Origin: Galbibacter mesophilus
GTDB taxonomy: Bacteria > Bacteroidota > Bacteroidia > Flavobacteriales > Flavobacteriaceae
Reading direction: 5' to 3'
Length of the DNA: 64,000 bases
Assembly (NCBI RefSeq): GCF_023721415.1
Contig: NZ_JAMQVC010000001.1
Coordinates: 186,001 to 250,000, forward strand
The notes under the pieces were generated by a model that searched no databases, had not been told where the DNA came from, and saw only the letters and a list, made by a program, of their open reading frames with translations. Position 1 is the first letter of the stretch. Each line of letters starts with the position of its first letter. The position numbers were made by a program, and so were the translations under genes. Below, piece after piece: positions 8,100-16,945 of this stretch.

Positions 8100-9266
8100 C
8101 TACCCCAAAGCCTGCTCTAAATCTGCGATTACATCTTCTACATTTTCAAGTCCGACGGAAACACGAACCAGTCCGTCAGAAATTCCCACCTGCAGTCTAT
8201 CTTCTTCTGAAAGTTTACTGTGCGTAGTAGATGCTGGATGCGTAACAATCGTACGAGTATCTCCCAAATTTGCAGAAAGTGAGCACATTTTTATATTGTT
8301 TAAAAATCTTCTTCCTGCTTCAACCCCTCCTTTTACTTCAAAAGCTACAATACTACCTCCTTTTTTCATTTGCTTTTTAGCGATTTCGTATTGGGGATGC
8401 GATTTTAAGAAAGGATATTTTACAAAATTCACTTTATCGTGCGCCTCTAAAAATTCAGCAACTTTTAATGCATTCTCACAATGCCTATCCACACGTACCG
8501 CCAACGTCTCTAAACTTTTGGAAAGCACCCAAGCGTTAAACGGCGATAATGCCGGACCTGTATTTCGGGAAAATAGATAAATCTCTCGGATTAAGTCCGC
8601 CGGTCCAACAGCTACACCACCCAACACACGACCTTGTCCATCTATTAATTTTGTAGCGGAATGCACCACGATGTGAGCTCCAAAATCTATAGGTTTTTGC
8701 AGGTAAGGTGTTGCAAAACAATTATCCACAATTAAAATTAAATTGTGTTTCTTGGCAACTTCACCTAAAAATTCTAAATCCAATACATCAACCGCTGGGT
8801 TGGTCGGGGTTTCAGCGAACAAAATTTTGGTGTTAGGCTGAATTAACTCTTCAATGGAATCTACTTCATCCACTTTGAAATAAGAAGTTTCTATGTTCCA
8901 CTTCGGAAGAAATTTGGTAAATAAGGCATGCGTAGAACCAAACACCGATCTTGCCGATACAATATGGTCGCCGCTATTCAGTAAAGCCGCAAATGTTGAA
9001 AACACAGCAGACATTCCCGTTGCAAAAGCATAACCAGCTTCCGCTCCTTCCATTTTACAGATTTTATCTACAAATTCCGTTGTATTTGGGTTGGTAAATC
9101 TACTGTATAAATTACGCTCTTTTTCTTCTGCAAAGGATGCTCGCATATCTTCGGCATCTTCAAATACGAAACTAGAAGACAAATACAGTGGTGCTGAATG
9201 TTCTAAAAATTCCGTTCTTTCAATTTGCGTGCGAATTGCCTCGGTTTCAAAATGTTTTTTGTTCAT
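8100..9266 (-). CDS. metZ: O-succinylhomoserine sulfhydrylase-type Cys/Met metabolism PLP enzyme
   Basis: 388 residues, a fold-type I PLP enzyme of the cystathionine gamma-synthase family. The PLP lysine is in VHSATKLIDGQGRVLGG near residue 200, and LYSRFTNPNTTEF, SGMSAVFSTFAALLNSGDHI and NLGDTRTIVTHPASTTH are family blocks. The best fit is MetZ, which joins sulfide to O-acylhomoserine to give homocysteine, but cystathionine gamma-synthase activity cannot be excluded from sequence. It is probably the last gene of the riboswitch-controlled operon. A 173-bp palindrome-rich spacer (9298-9438) separates it from the fusion gene upstream. Confidence 0.88.
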   Translation of the reverse strand: MNKKHFETEAIRTQIERTEFLEHSAPLYLSSSFVFEDAEDMRASFAEEKERNLYSRFTNPNTTEFVDKICKMEGAEAGYAFATGMSAVFSTFAALLNSGDHIVSARSVFGSTHALFTKFLPKWNIETSYFKVDEVDSIEELIQPNTKILFAETPTNPAVDVLDLEFLGEVAKKHNLILIVDNCFATPYLQKPIDFGAHIVVHSATKLIDGQGRVLGGVAVGPADLIREIYLFSRNTGPALSPFNAWVLSKSLETLAVRVDRHCENALKVAEFLEAHDKVNFVKYPFLKSHPQYEIAKKQMKKGGSIVAFEVKGGVEAGRRFLNNIKMCSLSANLGDTRTIVTHPASTTHSKLSEEDRLQVGISDGLVRVSVGLENVEDVIADLEQALG

Positions 9267-9315
9267 TCTTTATATTTTTTTGTTGGGACGAATCTATGTG
9301 TCCATCCGTTATTTT

Positions 9316-9438
9316 GGACAGGCGCATGGGTCTGTGCCTGCATTTTTTTTGGACAGACACACCGGTCTGTCACTACGGTTGTTTTATTTGATGGACATGT
9401 CCGTTGGTTACGGACAGACACCTAGGTCTGTCCCTACG
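9316..9438. repeat. Cluster of GGACAGAC/GTCTGTCC palindromes
   Basis: Four hairpin-forming palindromes follow each other. They are CAGGC/GCCTG at about 9319-9340, GACAGAC/GTCTGTC at 9352-9371, GGACATGTCC at 9393-9402, and GGACAGAC/GGTCTGTCC at 9412-9432. Two of them continue into the same CTACGGTT tail. The layout resembles REP-type extragenic palindromes. The last unit touches the stop codon of the fusion gene, so the folded RNA may protect or attenuate the transcript before metZ. Confidence 0.8.
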
Positions 9439-9439
9439 G

Positions 9440-12400
9440 TTATCCTTTTTCGGCCAATTTTAAAATGTCACCGAATACACCGCGCGCGGTAACAGCTGCT
9501 CCAGCCCCTGCTCCTTGGATTACAATAGGTCTATCTCCGTAGGATTCGGTATAAATTTCAAATATTGAATCGGCTCCCTTTACTTGTCCTAACACGCTAT
9601 CGGAAGGAACGGAAACCAATTTCACGTCCAACACACCTTTGTCCTGCTGCAAATCACCATGCAAATCTCCTACATATCGCAACACATGTCCGGGCTGCTG
9701 ATTTTTCTTCTTTTCTAAATATGGAGCATCAAATTCCCCTAAGCTTTTCAAAAACTCCGGCACATGTTTATCCCGTAATTTTTCAGGAACAAGATTTTCA
9801 ATATTCACATCTTCAAACTCGTTTTGTAAGTCCAATTCCCGTGCTAAAATGAGCAGTTTTCTACCCACATCATTTCCATATAAATCTTCCCGAGGATCTG
9901 GTTCTGTAAAACCTTCATCAATTGTATCTTTTAAAATATCACTGAAAGATTTTTCTTCCGAAGAAAACCTATTAAACAAATAACTCAACGTCCCAGAGAA
10001 AACACCTCGAATACGTGTAATATTCTCCCCAGAAAGGTGCAAAATACGAATCGTATCAATTAATGGAAGTCCGGCTCCCACATTGGTTTCATATAAATAT
10101 TGCTTCTGATTTTTCTCCAGTAAACTTCGCAGTTCTTTGTAAAAACCAAAGTCTAAAGTATTGGCAATCTTGTTGGATGACACCAAATCAAATCCACTCT
10201 CCACCAACGTTTTATAGTTTGCTACAAAATCTTTACTGGCTGTGTTGTCTATCGCAATTAAATTTTCCAAATGATGATCTTTTGCAAAAGCAATTACATC
10301 GTTCACTTGCGCCGAATGGTTTGTAGATTTAATAGCATCACGCCAATTTGTATCGATACCTTCTTTCGCAAGCAACAACTGTCTGGAATTGGAAACCGCA
10401 AAAATGTTCAATTTAATTTTCTTACGCTCTTCAATATTTGCTGCGGAAGTAAGGATTTGGTCTATCAGCGTTCCACCCACTAATCCATGGCCGAAAATTG
10501 CGATGTTTATTTTTTTGGAAATTTCGAAAATCTCACCGTGAATTACGTTCAGTGCCTTATGAAGCTCGGATTTTTTCACCACCAAACTCACATTCTTTCC
10601 CGTAACGGTATTGTTGAACAAAATTGGAATCACTTGATTCTTTATCAGCGCGTTATAAGGTTTGTGAAACGAACTTAAATCTTGCCCAATAATGGAAATC
10701 ACCGACACATCATCCACCACGGAAATTTTATTGACATCTTTGGAGTAAAAATCGTTTTCAAACTCTTTTTCCAAAGCAATCATTGCCTCGGTAGCATCTT
10801 TAGCATTTACCACCAATCCAATTCCTCTTTCCGAAGAACCTTGTGAAATTATACTTACACTAATATCCTTTCTACCAAGCGCATTAAAAATTCGGGCATC
10901 CACACCGGCTTTCCCAAGCAAACCTCGTCCTTCCAAATTAACCAACGCCACATTTTCCAGAACTGACAGCGATTTAATCCCTTCTTTTTTCGGGTTAGCC
11001 GTTATAAGCGTTCCTTTGTTGTCGTGATTGAAAGTATTTAAAATACGTAATGGAATATTCTTTTCCAGAAGCGGAATTATGGTCTTTGCATGCAAAATAG
11101 TTGCTCCAAAATTTGCTAGCTCATTGGCTTCGTTAAAAGATAATTCTTCAATTCGTTGCGCTGTTGGCACCAAGTCCGGATTCGCGGTAAAAATACCATC
11201 TACATGTGTAAAACTTTGTAATTCGCCAGCATCAAGGAAATTAGCCAATAAAGAAGCAGTATAATTACTGCCATTTCTACCCAAAGTAGTGGTTTCATTG
11301 TTTTTGTTGGAACCTATAAATCCGGTTACAATATTGACCGTAGTTCCATTATGTTTGGCAAAATGCTTTAAAACATTTTCTTTGGAAGTTTTCTCCAACG
11401 GCTGTGCATCTCCAAACTTTTCATCGGTTTTAATGAGTTCACGCGAATCTGTAAAATTGGCATTGATTCCTTTTTCTAGAAGGATTTCAGTTATAAGCTT
11501 TGCCGAAATAATTTCGCCTTGTGCTAATACCTCATCTTTGATTTTGGTACTGAAATCGCCCAACAAACTAACACCGGAAAACAATTTTTCCAATCGGTCG
11601 AATTCGACAGACAAATCGGCTTTTGGATAATCTTCGGTTTGATATTTTTTAAAAGCCTCGAATAAATGTCCATAATCCTGCCCATCCGCTGCGGTTTCCA
11701 AGATACTTTCTAGCTCGTTTGTGGCATTGTTTCTTGCGGAAACAACAACGGTTATGCGCTCCCCTTCTTTAACTTTATTCTCTATAATCTCTACAACATT
11801 GTTAATCCCTTTACCATTGGCAAGCGATTTCCCTCCAAATTTTAATACTTTCATTTTATTGTCTTTAAGGGCCGATTGAAATATGTTCCCTATTAATTTT
11901 TCCAATTGTTCATATTCTATTAAAAACGCATCATGTCCGTGCACCGAAACCACTTCCCCGTAACGCACACGGTCGCTCGATTGCGCCAACTGCTTGTAGG
12001 TTTCGCGGTTTTCTTCAGCAGTAAAAAACAAATCTGAATTCACCCCAATAATGTGCACATTCGCATCGATAGACTCCAAAACATTGAAATGCTCGGGACG
12101 ATCTCGGGTTACATCAATTGTTTTTAGCAACTGATTCATTAATTTATAAGCTGAAAGCTGAAAGCGTTCCTGTAATTTTTTCCCGTGATGAAGCAACCAA
12201 CTTTCCACATTGAAAACTTGCAACTCCTCATTTGTGGTACGTTTGAAACGGGATTTAAACGACTCTGGAGTTCGGTAACAAAGCATGGCGTGCATACGCG
12301 CATCGTGTACCGGTTGCTTGGAATTCACCAAAAACTGTTCTTGAATTTGACAATTTGCAATCAACCAATCAGTAGATTTCCAATCGGTAGCCACGGGAAT

Positions 12401-12835
12401 AAAATGTTCGGTTATCGCAGGCTTTAGCGCAACCATTTCCCAAGCGATTCCTCCGCCAAGGGAGCCCCCGATAAGTGCGTACAATTTTTTAATTTGAAGC
12501 GCTTCCAGTCCCAAAAGAAAAATCCGAGCCACATCGCGCGCTACAAAATCTTTATAATTATCAATTACAAATCCGTCATAGCCATTCCCAGGAACATTAA
12601 AAGCTAAAATGGTGTAGTAGTTTGTATCGATAGCTTTTCCTTCACCTATTAAATCTTTCCACCAACCCTGCTCACCACTAACGTCAGAATTTCCTGTAAG
12701 CGCATGGTTCACCATCACGATAGGAGCGCTGTGCAAAGGCTTACCAAACAATTGATACGATAGGTTTATGTCTTGCGAAGCACCACTTAACGTTTGAAAG
12801 TCTTTTAAAGGAATATGTAACAATTTATCTGTCAA
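9440..12835 (-). CDS. Three-part fusion: homoserine O-acyltransferase (MetX-like), aspartokinase, homoserine dehydrogenase
   Basis: 1131 residues in one uninterrupted frame. Residues 1 to about 325 are an alpha/beta hydrolase of the MetX family: VMVNHALTGNSDV, nucleophile elbow IGGSLGGG, the Asp of NSDLFF and the His of VHGHDAF. At residue 328, MKVLKFGGKSLANGKGI begins a ThrA-type aspartokinase with TTLGRNGSNYTA and ACT regulatory segments. From about residue 775 comes homoserine dehydrogenase (INIAIFGHGLVGGTL, NVGAGLPLIDTI, FTEPDPREDLYGNDVGRK). One chain would thus carry the first and third steps from aspartate plus homoserine acylation. The start is TTG at 12835, 5 bp after metY; the next in-frame ATG would remove conserved sequence. 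The first domain is shorter than classical MetX. Confidence 0.93.
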   Translation of the reverse strand: MTDKLLHIPLKDFQTLSGASQDINLSYQLFGKPLHSAPIVMVNHALTGNSDVSGEQGWWKDLIGEGKAIDTNYYTILAFNVPGNGYDGFVIDNYKDFVARDVARIFLLGLEALQIKKLYALIGGSLGGGIAWEMVALKPAITEHFIPVATDWKSTDWLIANCQIQEQFLVNSKQPVHDARMHAMLCYRTPESFKSRFKRTTNEELQVFNVESWLLHHGKKLQERFQLSAYKLMNQLLKTIDVTRDRPEHFNVLESIDANVHIIGVNSDLFFTAEENRETYKQLAQSSDRVRYGEVVSVHGHDAFLIEYEQLEKLIGNIFQSALKDNKMKVLKFGGKSLANGKGINNVVEIIENKVKEGERITVVVSARNNATNELESILETAADGQDYGHLFEAFKKYQTEDYPKADLSVEFDRLEKLFSGVSLLGDFSTKIKDEVLAQGEIISAKLITEILLEKGINANFTDSRELIKTDEKFGDAQPLEKTSKENVLKHFAKHNGTTVNIVTGFIGSNKNNETTTLGRNGSNYTASLLANFLDAGELQSFTHVDGIFTANPDLVPTAQRIEELSFNEANELANFGATILHAKTIIPLLEKNIPLRILNTFNHDNKGTLITANPKKEGIKSLSVLENVALVNLEGRGLLGKAGVDARIFNALGRKDISVSIISQGSSERGIGLVVNAKDATEAMIALEKEFENDFYSKDVNKISVVDDVSVISIIGQDLSSFHKPYNALIKNQVIPILFNNTVTGKNVSLVVKKSELHKALNVIHGEIFEISKKINIAIFGHGLVGGTLIDQILTSAANIEERKKIKLNIFAVSNSRQLLLAKEGIDTNWRDAIKSTNHSAQVNDVIAFAKDHHLENLIAIDNTASKDFVANYKTLVESGFDLVSSNKIANTLDFGFYKELRSLLEKNQKQYLYETNVGAGLPLIDTIRILHLSGENITRIRGVFSGTLSYLFNRFSSEEKSFSDILKDTIDEGFTEPDPREDLYGNDVGRKLLILARELDLQNEFEDVNIENLVPEKLRDKHVPEFLKSLGEFDAPYLEKKKNQQPGHVLRYVGDLHGDLQQDKGVLDVKLVSVPSDSVLGQVKGADSIFEIYTESYGDRPIVIQGAGAGAAVTARGVFGDILKLAEKG

Positions 12836-12840
12836 GGTAT

Positions 12841-14121
12841 TTATTTTTTAATTTTTTCAAAGGCCTTTTTTAGGTCTGCTTTAAGGTCTTCAATTGCTTC
12901 AAGGCCTACTGAAAGCCGTATTAAATCTTTTGTAACTCCTGTAGCCAATTGAGATTCGTCATTTAATTGTTGATGGGTTGTACTTGCTGGATGGATAATC
13001 AATGATTTGGTATCGCCAATATTGGCCAACAGGGAAAATATCTCGGTAGTATCCGCTACTATTTTAGCCGATTCATAGCCTCCATGAACACCAAATGTAA
13101 CCAAACCGCTTTGTCCTTCCGGCAAGTATTCATCAGCTAATTTTTTATATTGATTGCCTTCCAGCCCTGGATATTTTACCCATGCCACTTCTGGTTGATC
13201 CTGTAACCACTTGGCAAGTTCCAAAGCATTTTCACTATGTTTTTTTATTCTGATAGGAAGCGTTTCCAAACCTTGTAAAATCTGAAATGCATTCAGCGGA
13301 CTAAGTGCCGCACCGAAATCGCGTAAACCTTCAATTCTAACTTTAGCAATGAAAGCAGCTTCTTTAAGCACTTCGTGATATACCAATCCGTGATAACTTG
13401 GCGAAGGCTCGGTAAATTCCGGAAACTTACCATTGCCCCAATTAAATGTACCTGCATCTACAATAACGCCTCCCAATGAAGTTCCATTTCCGCAGATGTA
13501 TTTGGTTAAAGAATGAATAACAATATTTGCTCCATGCTCAATTGGTTTTACCAAATATGAAGTAGCTACCGTATTATCAACAATTAACGGAACTTCTGCT
13601 TTCTTCGCTTCCGAAGCAATTGCTTTAATATCCAACACATCAAGTTTTGGATTTCCTAACGACTCTATAAAAATTGCGCGTGTATTATCTTGAACTGCTG
13701 CTTGAAAATTGCCTGCTTCGTCTGGATCTACAAATGTGGTTGTGATTCCCAGCCTAGGCAATGTATTACTCAATAAGTTATACGTTCCGCCATACAAGCT
13801 ACTGGAAGCTACGATATGATCTCCTGATTTCAATAGTGTTAAAAGCGCTGTTGAAATTGCTGAAGTACCAGAAGCGGTCACTACCGCTGCAATCCCTCCA
13901 TCTAAAGCGGCTAGGCGCTGCTCCAAAACATCGTTGGTTGGGTTATTTAGGCGCGTGTAGATAAAACCTGGCTCAGATAAATTAAATAGATTGGCGGCAT
14001 GGTCTGCATTATTAAAAACATATGATGATGTTTGGTAGATGGGCACTGCTCTTGTACCTCCATTACTTTTCACATCGTGACCAGCATGTAATGCGTTTGT
14101 TGAAAATTCTTGTTTACCCAT
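12841..14121 (-). CDS. metY: O-acetylhomoserine sulfhydrylase (aminocarboxypropyltransferase)
   Basis: 426 residues, the usual size of MetY. It opens with FSTNALHAGHD. The PLP lysine is in IVIHSLTKYICGNGTSLGG near residue 209, and the C-terminus has SLLANIGDTKSLIIHPASTTHQQL. It forms homocysteine from O-acetylhomoserine and sulfide, so it uses both the acyl-homoserine made by the fusion protein downstream and the sulfide from sulfite reductase. It is the first gene of the operon and is preceded by the SAM-I riboswitch at 14215-14334. The stop is only 5 bp from the next start, implying coupled translation. Confidence 0.94.
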   Translation of the reverse strand: MGKQEFSTNALHAGHDVKSNGGTRAVPIYQTSSYVFNNADHAANLFNLSEPGFIYTRLNNPTNDVLEQRLAALDGGIAAVVTASGTSAISTALLTLLKSGDHIVASSSLYGGTYNLLSNTLPRLGITTTFVDPDEAGNFQAAVQDNTRAIFIESLGNPKLDVLDIKAIASEAKKAEVPLIVDNTVATSYLVKPIEHGANIVIHSLTKYICGNGTSLGGVIVDAGTFNWGNGKFPEFTEPSPSYHGLVYHEVLKEAAFIAKVRIEGLRDFGAALSPLNAFQILQGLETLPIRIKKHSENALELAKWLQDQPEVAWVKYPGLEGNQYKKLADEYLPEGQSGLVTFGVHGGYESAKIVADTTEIFSLLANIGDTKSLIIHPASTTHQQLNDESQLATGVTKDLIRLSVGLEAIEDLKADLKKAFEKIKK

Positions 14122-14214
14122 TTCTTTTATTTTTTAATTAATTCTTGCCGAACAAATAGCTCGACCAAAAAAATGTTAACAAGAAAAACGTAAACGTGTA
14201 AGAATAAAATTCTT
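14122..14214 (-). promoter_or_regulatory. Possible expression platform between metY riboswitch and start codon
   Basis: In the RNA, AACAAGAA from the P1 3' side can pair with TTCTTGTT about 25 nt downstream (14178-14185 on the plus strand), followed closely by a run of seven U. This would make a terminator-like hairpin that shares bases with P1. A similar overlap exists in the metH leader. Which state SAM favours cannot be decided by eye. Confidence 0.4.
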
Positions 14215-14334
14215 GTTATCTATCCACATTAAAATGTGGTAGAATGTAGCACCTTCTTGTAGCCCCGAAACAAATTCAGGGTAAAGGGTTGCTAAGGCAT
14301 CAACAGGTCTATTCCCTCCGCCTTTCTTGATAAC
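14215..14334 (-). ncRNA. SAM-I riboswitch (metY leader)
   Basis: Minus-strand RNA of about 120 nt. P1 is GTTATC (14334-14329) with GATAAC (14220-14215). P2 pairs AAGGC with GCCTT around the conserved GGAGGGAATAGACCTG block, followed by TTAGCAACC. P3 is CCCTGAA with TTCGGGG. The joining sequence GAAGGTGC comes next, and P4 is CCACAT/ATGTGG. This is the standard SAM-I (S-box) layout. It controls metY, the metX-thrA fusion and probably metZ. Upstream of P1 I see no clear -7/-33 promoter pair. Confidence 0.92.
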
Positions 14335-14469
14335 ATTAACAATTTATTTATGAACTTCCCATCGAGTGGGTATTTTTACTTAAATATTTATTAGGAAACT
14401 CCTAAAACATCGAACTCCAAAGATTCAGAAAATATATTTGATTTTCCAAAGGATACATTGGAAATTTGG

Positions 14470-15726
14470 CTATAAACCAAAAGTTTCTTTTACTTTATCT
14501 ACAAAATCCAATTTCTCCCACGTAAACAACTCAACTTCCCTTTCAATTCTACCGTTGTAAGGTGATTCGAAAACCTTTGTTACCGTTTGCGGTTGTTTCC
14601 CCATATGTCCGTAAGCAGCCGACTCCAAATAAATTGGATTTCTAAGCTTCAATCGCTCTTCAATAGCAAAAGGACGCATGTCGAAAAGTTCCGCTACTTT
14701 TTTGGCAATTTCTCCATCTTTTAAGTCAACATTCGCACTTCCGTAAGTATTTACAAAAATAGAAGTAGGCTCCACCACTCCAATGGCGTAACTCACTTGC
14801 ACTAGAACCTCATCGGCAACACCAGCCGCTACTAGGTTTTTGGCTATGTGCCTTGCCGCATAAGCCGCACTTCGGTCTACTTTACTCGGGTCTTTTCCGC
14901 TAAAAGCACCACCTCCGTGTGCTCCTTTTCCACCATAAGTATCAACTATAATTTTTCTTCCTGTTAATCCGCTATCTCCGTGAGGCCCCCCAATTACAAA
15001 CTTTCCGGTTGGGTTGATATGGTATTTTATATCTTCACTGAAGAGCGTTTGAACATATTCCGGTAATTGTGCTATAACCCTCGGCATTAAAATTTCCAAG
15101 ATATCCTTTTTGATTTTAGCCAACATCTTTTCATCATCAGCATCAAAAGGATCGTGTTGCGTAGAAATTACGATGGTATCAATACGCTGTGGCACGTTTT
15201 CATCAGAATATTCTATGGTTACTTGCGCTTTTGCATCAGGTCTTAAGTAGGTAATCTCCTTTTCTTCCTTCCGAAGATTAGCCAACTCCATTAAAATTTT
15301 ATGGGAAATATCTAACGCCAAAGGCATGTAGTTTTCGGTTTCGTTGGTTGCATAGCCAAACATCATCCCTTGATCTCCTGCCCCTTGTTCTTCTTTGGAA
15401 GCACGGTCTACCCCTTGATTGATGTCTTGTGATTGCTCATGGATTAACGAAATAACACCACAGGAATCCCCACTGAATTGATATGCACCTTTGGTGTAAC
15501 CAATTTTGTTGATTACCTCGCGAGCCAAAGACTGAACATCAAGGTAAGTAGCACTTTTTACTTCTCCTGCCAGTACTACTTGTCCTGTGGTAACCAACGT
15601 TTCGCAAGCCACCTTACTTTCAGGATCGAATGCTAAAAAATTATCTAAAAGCGCGTCGCTAATTTGATCTGCTATTTTATCAGGATGTCCTTCACTAACC
15701 GACTCTGATGTAAATAAATATGCCAT
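14470..15726 (-). CDS. metK: S-adenosylmethionine synthetase
   Basis: 418 residues. Hallmarks include SVSEGHPDKIADQISDALLD near the N-terminus, the acidic-loop hexapeptide GAGDQG (near residue 116), and the phosphate-binding GGGAFSGKDPSKVDRSAAY near residue 270. It makes SAM from methionine and ATP. The length is slightly above E. coli MetK (384), with the extra residues in the central domain, as in other Bacteroidota. The leader carries a SAM-II-type aptamer (15789-15845), so the product of this enzyme probably represses its own gene through an RNA of a different class from those of the other met operons. Confidence 0.96.
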   Translation of the reverse strand: MAYLFTSESVSEGHPDKIADQISDALLDNFLAFDPESKVACETLVTTGQVVLAGEVKSATYLDVQSLAREVINKIGYTKGAYQFSGDSCGVISLIHEQSQDINQGVDRASKEEQGAGDQGMMFGYATNETENYMPLALDISHKILMELANLRKEEKEITYLRPDAKAQVTIEYSDENVPQRIDTIVISTQHDPFDADDEKMLAKIKKDILEILMPRVIAQLPEYVQTLFSEDIKYHINPTGKFVIGGPHGDSGLTGRKIIVDTYGGKGAHGGGAFSGKDPSKVDRSAAYAARHIAKNLVAAGVADEVLVQVSYAIGVVEPTSIFVNTYGSANVDLKDGEIAKKVAELFDMRPFAIEERLKLRNPIYLESAAYGHMGKQPQTVTKVFESPYNGRIEREVELFTWEKLDFVDKVKETFGL

Positions 15727-15788
15727 AAATTTTAAATTCTATATGTAAAGGAGAAAAAGAATTTTGACAGGCACGTCTAAAGGAGTTC

Positions 15789-15845
15789 TTCACTGCTTTA
15801 GCTCTTTTTTTACGAGGTGGCAATCAGTCAAATCTTTCCTCAAAA
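15789..15845 (-). ncRNA. SAM-II-type riboswitch (metK leader)
   Basis: Read on the minus strand, GAGG pairs with CCTC as P1. The conserved loop GATTTGACTGATTGC and the 3' segment AGCTAAAGCAGT follow the SAM-II (metA/SAM_alpha) order: GATTT, ATTGC, GT-A-rich, AGCTAAA. The pseudoknot pairing is also kept, ACTG in the loop with CAGT after GCTAAAG. Two base changes from classical examples occur together in this helix, which is compensatory. Downstream, CTAAAG in the core can pair with CTTTAG, a possible alternative fold. A TACATTTG promoter box at 15854-15861 ends just before the aptamer. SAM-II is best known from Alphaproteobacteria; I cannot run a covariance search here. Confidence 0.78.
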
Positions 15846-15853
15846 TTCTGGTA

Positions 15854-15861
15854 CAAATGTA
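15854..15861 (-). promoter_or_regulatory. Promoter -7 box for metK
   Basis: TACATTTG on the minus strand matches TAnnTTTG exactly and places the transcript start at the first bases of the SAM-II aptamer. No TTG is found at the expected upstream distance. Confidence 0.5.
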
Positions 15862-16038
15862 ATGATAAGATTGTAACTGAAAAATCTTTAACACATTTTT
15901 TTAACACGAAAATTACTATGATATCCATTTTCCTAGCAACTGGATAGATTTCCTGTGTTGACCCCAAATTATTTTTCGTCAAACCACGATATCTTGTATC
16001 TTTACCAAAGTTACTATATCAATAAAACAAACAAACCC

Positions 16039-16653
16039 ATGCACGTTGCAATTGCAGGCAATATTGGCGCCGGAAAAACGACCTTAACCAGACTTCTATC
16101 CAAACATTTTAAATGGGAGCCTCATTTTGAGGACGTTGTGGACAATCCTTACTTGGATGATTTTTACAACCAAATGGAACGATGGAGTTTTAATCTTCAG
16201 ATTTACTTCTTGAACAGTAGGTTCCGACAGATTTTGGAAATCCGGGAAAGCGGTAAGAAAATCATTCAGGATAGAACTATTTATGAAGATGCCTATATTT
16301 TTGCGCCCAACTTGCACTCCATGGGATTAATGACAAACAGAGATTTTAAGAACTATTCTTCCCTTTTCACCTTGATGGAAAGCTTGGTACAATCGCCGGA
16401 TCTATTAATTTATTTGAGAAGCTCTATTCCCAACTTAGTGAATCAAATTCACAAAAGAGGACGCGAATACGAAAACTCTATTTCCATTGATTATTTAAGT
16501 CGATTGAATGAACGTTATGAAGCTTTTATACAAGGTTATGATAAAGGAAAACTTTTAATTATTGATGTAGATAAATATAATTTTGTAGACAACCCCGAAG
16601 ACCTTGGAGAAATAATTAATAAAATAGATGCCGAAATATACGGGTTGTTTTAG
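16039..16653 (+). CDS. Deoxynucleoside kinase
   Basis: 204 residues from ATG 16039. A longer frame from GTG 15955 adds 28 unlikely residues that run through the upstream spacer. MHVAIAGNIGAGKTTLTRLL holds the Walker A P-loop. EPHFEDVVDNPYLDDFY, QDRTIYEDAYIFAPNLH (the DRS-type motif) and YLRSSIPNLVNQIHKRGREY are typical of the dCK/dGK family. It phosphorylates deoxynucleosides in salvage. The base specificity (dA, dG, dC) cannot be set from these motifs. It is transcribed divergently from metK. Confidence 0.93.
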   Translation: MHVAIAGNIGAGKTTLTRLLSKHFKWEPHFEDVVDNPYLDDFYNQMERWSFNLQIYFLNSRFRQILEIRESGKKIIQDRTIYEDAYIFAPNLHSMGLMTNRDFKNYSSLFTLMESLVQSPDLLIYLRSSIPNLVNQIHKRGREYENSISIDYLSRLNERYEAFIQGYDKGKLLIIDVDKYNFVDNPEDLGEIINKIDAEIYGLF

Positions 16654-16690
16654 TTACCTCATGATCATTCTAAGCTGAAAATGAATTATT

Positions 16691-16945
16691 TCAATCAAAA
16701 TTCTTAAAATCATTTTCAACCCTATCTCCAGCTTCTAATTCTTTGATGGAATTCAAAAGAATATCCCTATTCTTTCCTGTTAACAAATGAATAGTCTCTT
16801 TAAATGAATTATATTCATCCAAAGAAATTATGACCAAATCTTTGGCTCCTTTGCATTTTATCGCGACTTCATCTGCATCGTTGATTACTTTATCGAACCA
16901 ATACTTTAAATTCAGTTTAAAATCTTTCATCTTTACTACTTCCAT
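16691..16945 (-). CDS. Phd/YefM-type antitoxin, apparently without a toxin partner
   Basis: 84 residues from ATG 16945. ATG 16930 is also possible; the frame continues to 17047, but the extra hydrophobic residues do not belong to the family. MKDFKLNLKYWFDKVINDAD and the conserved DLVIISLDEYNSFKETIHLL block, then a short C-terminal helix, match YefM/Phd. Such proteins neutralise a RelE/YoeB or Doc toxin and repress their operon. No toxin-like frame is seen on either side: dNK is upstream in the opposite direction and hppA lies beyond a terminator. A -7 box TAATTTTG is at 16960-16967. Confidence 0.78.
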   Translation of the reverse strand: MEVVKMKDFKLNLKYWFDKVINDADEVAIKCKGAKDLVIISLDEYNSFKETIHLLTGKNRDILLNSIKELEAGDRVENDFKNFD

